DNA of 64,000 nt, from assembly GCA_035510795.1 (NCBI GenBank), contig DATKGL010000021.1:11068-75067 (forward strand). Direction: 5' to 3'. The notes under the pieces are model-generated. The model did no database searches and was not told the origin of the DNA. It saw only the letters and a program-made list of their open reading frames with translations. Numbering within the stretch: position 1 is the stretch's first letter; the number at the start of each line of letters is the position of its first letter. A program made the position numbers and the translations under genes. Below, in pieces: positions 60,952-64,000 of this stretch. The stretch comes from DATKGL01 sp035510795. GTDB taxonomy: Bacteria; Patescibacteriota; Saccharimonadia; Saccharimonadales; UBA4665.

Positions 60952-63852
60952 ATGAAATATCAATCAGGCAAGAGACGATCACCATTGGTTTACGAAAAAG
61001 AACTAATTGCGTATTGGAACAAGAATAATATATTTCAAAAATCTGTCGACCAAAGACCAGCCGACAATGTCTACGTTTTCTATGATGGACCACCGTTTAT
61101 TACCGGCATGCCACACGAAGGAAGTTTACTCAGCAGCATTGTTAAGGATGCTATTCCCCGTTATTGGACTATGAAAGGCAAGCGGGTTGAACGAACGTGG
61201 GGATGGGATTGCCATGGTTTGCCGGCAGAAGTGTATGTTGAGGGTAAGTTAGGCATAAAAGATAAGCGCGATGTCTATAAGATAGGACTCGACAATTATA
61301 TAAATGCCTGTCGGGAGAATATGGTCCAGACAGGCAATGAGTGGGAAGAAATCATTGAGCGAATTGGCCGCTGGGTCAATTTTAAAGGTGCTTACAAAAC
61401 CATGGATAAAAATTACATGGAATCTGTCTGGTGGGCCTTTAAGGAGCTCTATGACGAGGGCAAAATATATGAAGGTGAAAAAGTACTGCTCTACTGTACG
61501 CGCGACGCTACGCCCCTCTCTAAAGCCGAAATTGCTATGGATAATAGCTCGTATAAGGACGTTGTTGACCCGGCAGTCTTCATCAAGTTCAAATTAGCAC
61601 AAAGTCAATCTTATCTATTAGCTTGGACGACAACTCCCTGGACACTTCCAGCTAATGTCGCTCTGGCTGTTAACCCGGAACTTACCTATTCTGAAGTCGA
61701 GGTTAATGGAGAAAAATTAATTCTTGCCCATGATTTGCTTGAAACAGTTCTGACCGATGACGACAATCAACCGCTTAAGTTTAATAAGATTAGAACGCTT
61801 AAGGGCTCAGAGCTGGTCGATGCTAAATATGAACCGATATTTGAAGACAGAGGCGACAACGCACACAGGGTACTGGGCGCCAATTACGTGACGACTAATG
61901 AGGGGACAGGCATAGTTCATCTTGCACCGGCCTATGGCGAAGAAGATTATGAACTGGCTAAACGAGAAAATTTACCGATAATCTCGACCATAGATGACAG
62001 CGGCTATTATATTTCTGGCGAATGGGAAGGTCAGTTAGTCTGGGATGCGAATAAACAGATAGCAAAAACTCTGCATGAACGAGGAGTTGCTTGGAAGCTA
62101 CAATATGTAACTCATAGCTACCCGCACTGCTATCGTTGTGGAACAAAGCTAATGTATCGAGCTCATCCTAGCTGGTTTATGAAAATCGCCGAGCAAAAAA
62201 CAGCTATGCTGGAGCTCAATAACCAAATCAATTGGTCGCCAGGGCATTTTAAAGAGGGAAGATTTAAATATATCGTCCAAACAGCTCCAGATTGGAATAT
62301 TAGTCGTGACCGTTTTTGGGCCACAGCCATGCCTGTTTGGAAAGGTACTGATGAAGCTGGAGCAGAACACATTAAGGTCGTGGGGAGCTATAAAGAGCTA
62401 AAAGAACTGTCAGGACAAGAGCTGGAAGACTATCATCGACCATGGGTTGACGAAATTACGTTTGAAATTGACGGAATTAAATATCATCGAATTGATAAAG
62501 TTATGGATTGTTGGTTTGAATCCGGTTCGATGCCGTTCGCCCAGTTTCATTATCCGTTTGAAAATCAAGATAAGTTCGAAAATAACTTCCCCGGAGATTT
62601 TATTGCAGAATATGTCGGTCAGGTCAGGGCCTGGTTTTATTATCTGCATTCCATCGCGACAGCTTTGTTTAATAAACCGGCCTTCAAGAACGTGATCGTC
62701 ACAGGAACACTTGCTGGTAATGATGGTAGGAAAATGAGTAAGTCCTACAACAACTTTACAAATCCAGAGGTACTAATAGATAAATACAGTGCTGACGCGT
62801 TGAGATTTTTACTACTATCCTCGCCGGTTCTAAATGGTGAAGATTTTTCACTGAAAGACAAGGATGTTGCTGATATTGCCCGCAAACTAGCGATGATTTG
62901 GAATATGTATGATTTCTTTACCTTATATGCCTCAGTTGATGGTTGGGAGTGGGATGGGAAGCTGAATGATCCACTGGACTCTATCGATAACATTCTGGAC
63001 AGGTGGATAGTATCTAAAATTCATCAGCTCATTAATGATGTCGACAAACACATGACAGACTATGACATTAGTGGTGCGCTTAAGCCTGTGCTTAGTTTTA
63101 TCGATGATGCGTCAAATTGGTATGTCAGGAGAAGCCGAAAACGTTTTTGGAAATCCGAGAACGACAGTGATAAATATAATGCCTATAAAACTCTACACTA
63201 TGTACTGGTTAAGCTATCAATGGTTGTTGCGCCCTTTGCTCCCTTTCTGGCTGAAGAATTATACCGTAATCTGACTGGACGCGAGTCTGTTCACCTGGAA
63301 AATTGGCCTGAATCGGGTCATATTAATGCACTACTTATCTCAGAGATGGAATCTGTCAGGGAAGTTATAAGTCTTGGTTTAGCTCAGCGAGCTGAAGCTG
63401 GCATTAAAGTTCGCCAGCCCTTGAATAGTGCATCCATCACTCTTCCGATCGAAATTACGCAACTCGCAATGGAAGAATACGGGCATCTAATAGCCGAAGA
63501 GCTAAATCTTAAAGAAGTCAATCTTAACAAAGGTCAAACTACATCAGTATCCGTAGATGTAAATATAACCAAGGAACTTGCCGCCGAAGGAGTAGCCAGG
63601 GAATTAATCCGACAGGTTCAAAATGCTCGCAAACAGGCTGGGCTGAATGTTGATGACAGAATCTCGTTGGTTATTGATAGCGGCGTCGACTTAATTAATG
63701 AAAGCGTAAAACACCATGCCAAGCTTATACAGGCTGAGACATTAGCGACTCATCTGGACGAAATGGAAGAAAATATTGGCGAAATATATGAGACACAAAT
63801 CAAAGTCGACAACCATGAAGTTACACTAAGGCTAAGCAAGAGTCGCAACTGA
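60952..63852 (+). CDS. ileS: Isoleucyl-tRNA synthetase
   Basis: 966 aa from ATG 60952 (AAAGGCGG upstream). The class I core has GWDCHGLPAEVYVE, an editing (CP1) domain with WTTTPWTLPANVALAV, and GRKMSKSYNN (KMSKS). The HIGH motif reads PHEGS, with Ser in place of the last His. The DRFWATAMPVWKG and C-terminal anticodon domains indicate the eukaryotic-like IleRS type, which is often mupirocin-insensitive. No C-terminal zinc cluster is evident. Confidence 0.95.
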   Translation: MKYQSGKRRSPLVYEKELIAYWNKNNIFQKSVDQRPADNVYVFYDGPPFITGMPHEGSLLSSIVKDAIPRYWTMKGKRVERTWGWDCHGLPAEVYVEGKLGIKDKRDVYKIGLDNYINACRENMVQTGNEWEEIIERIGRWVNFKGAYKTMDKNYMESVWWAFKELYDEGKIYEGEKVLLYCTRDATPLSKAEIAMDNSSYKDVVDPAVFIKFKLAQSQSYLLAWTTTPWTLPANVALAVNPELTYSEVEVNGEKLILAHDLLETVLTDDDNQPLKFNKIRTLKGSELVDAKYEPIFEDRGDNAHRVLGANYVTTNEGTGIVHLAPAYGEEDYELAKRENLPIISTIDDSGYYISGEWEGQLVWDANKQIAKTLHERGVAWKLQYVTHSYPHCYRCGTKLMYRAHPSWFMKIAEQKTAMLELNNQINWSPGHFKEGRFKYIVQTAPDWNISRDRFWATAMPVWKGTDEAGAEHIKVVGSYKELKELSGQELEDYHRPWVDEITFEIDGIKYHRIDKVMDCWFESGSMPFAQFHYPFENQDKFENNFPGDFIAEYVGQVRAWFYYLHSIATALFNKPAFKNVIVTGTLAGNDGRKMSKSYNNFTNPEVLIDKYSADALRFLLLSSPVLNGEDFSLKDKDVADIARKLAMIWNMYDFFTLYASVDGWEWDGKLNDPLDSIDNILDRWIVSKIHQLINDVDKHMTDYDISGALKPVLSFIDDASNWYVRRSRKRFWKSENDSDKYNAYKTLHYVLVKLSMVVAPFAPFLAEELYRNLTGRESVHLENWPESGHINALLISEMESVREVISLGLAQRAEAGIKVRQPLNSASITLPIEITQLAMEEYGHLIAEELNLKEVNLNKGQTTSVSVDVNITKELAAEGVARELIRQVQNARKQAGLNVDDRISLVIDSGVDLINESVKHHAKLIQAETLATHLDEMEENIGEIYETQIKVDNHEVTLRLSKSRN

Positions 63853-63945
63853 TCTGCTGCTGCTGGTACTCAAATAGATCGTAGACAATCCGCATCGTAG
63901 AATAGGTTTGTTACCAACTTAAAACTACGAAGGAGAGACACTAAT

Positions 63946-64000
63946 ATGTCTAACCGTATTGGATCATCTACGATCTACACAACTACTTTACCAAATAATG
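63946..64000 (+). CDS. Start of a gene cut by the window edge
   Basis: ATG with AAGGAGAG about 9-10 nt upstream; only MSNRIGSSTIYTTTLPNN is visible. No family can be assigned. Confidence 0.5.
   Translation, partial: MSNRIGSSTIYTTTLPNN

Overview
The window looks like a chromosomal segment of a Candidatus Saccharibacteria (TM7, Patescibacteria/CPR) genome. It reads with the standard code (TGA is used as a stop). It combines compact housekeeping genes, a four-domain ribosomal protein S1, a KGG-repeat protein, DUF5663-like and VirD4-like proteins, and an intron-rich rRNA operon. The assignment rests on gene content and style, not on a computed phylogeny.

Layout. 1-4.4 kb: a prepilin-like PilX fragment, a XerC/D recombinase, an Ndk-like kinase, tRNA-Arg, a PH-domain membrane protein, a parvulin-type foldase and tRNA-Asp. 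4.5-10.4 kb: an accessory block that starts inside the 3' end of tRNA-Asp. It holds a serine recombinase with a small upstream gene, an AlbA_2 (Schlafen-type) protein overlapping an unknown 238-aa protein, a convergent 465-aa protein with a PD-(D/E)XK-like signature, and a J-domain membrane protein. A 14-bp box (AATAACAGGGGTAG) occurs twice, each time exactly 6 bp before a -10 element, in front of the AlbA_2 operon and the nuclease-like gene. The first copy also lies in the spacer of the divergent recombinase promoter. This is the best candidate for an undescribed co-regulated system.

10.6-30.3 kb: tRNAs, a GT2 glycosyltransferase, an NrdR paralogue, a self-contained 33-codon gene, thrS under a T-box, an alkyltransferase-like protein, miaA, HTH and MBL proteins, rpmB, a site-2 protease, transposase relics, two cell-surface proteins, a DCoH-like/RNase H fusion, rnpB, infC-rpmI-rplT, two candidate structured RNAs and a VirD4-like ATPase. 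30.4-34.9 kb: gyrB-gyrA. 34.9-42.7 kb: the rRNA operon (16S, tRNA-Ile, tRNA-Ala, 23S, 5S) with one insertion in 16S and three in 23S, two carrying LAGLIDADG endonucleases. A 20-nt exon separates two of the 23S introns. 42.7-64 kb: KGG protein, metallopeptidase, ROK kinase, rpsA-infB, fmt/def/priA, rpsU-yqeY-adk-map-ftsA, ftsZ, nrdR, nrdJ, a thioredoxin-fold protein, T-box-controlled ileS, and the start of one more gene.

How it works together. Most genes serve translation (IF-2, IF-3, S1, S21, L20, L28, L35, ThrRS, IleRS, Fmt, Def, Map, MiaA, RNase P), DNA topology and repair, and division (FtsA, FtsZ). Two synthetases sit under T-boxes whose acceptor-reading bases match the discriminator bases of tRNA-Thr and tRNA-Ile in this same window. 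Many genes have a -10 hexamer about 6-8 nt before the start codon, so leaderless mRNAs seem common. Other genes have normal Shine-Dalgarno sequences. Promoters, hairpins and translations were read by eye, so boundaries of RNA features are approximate.
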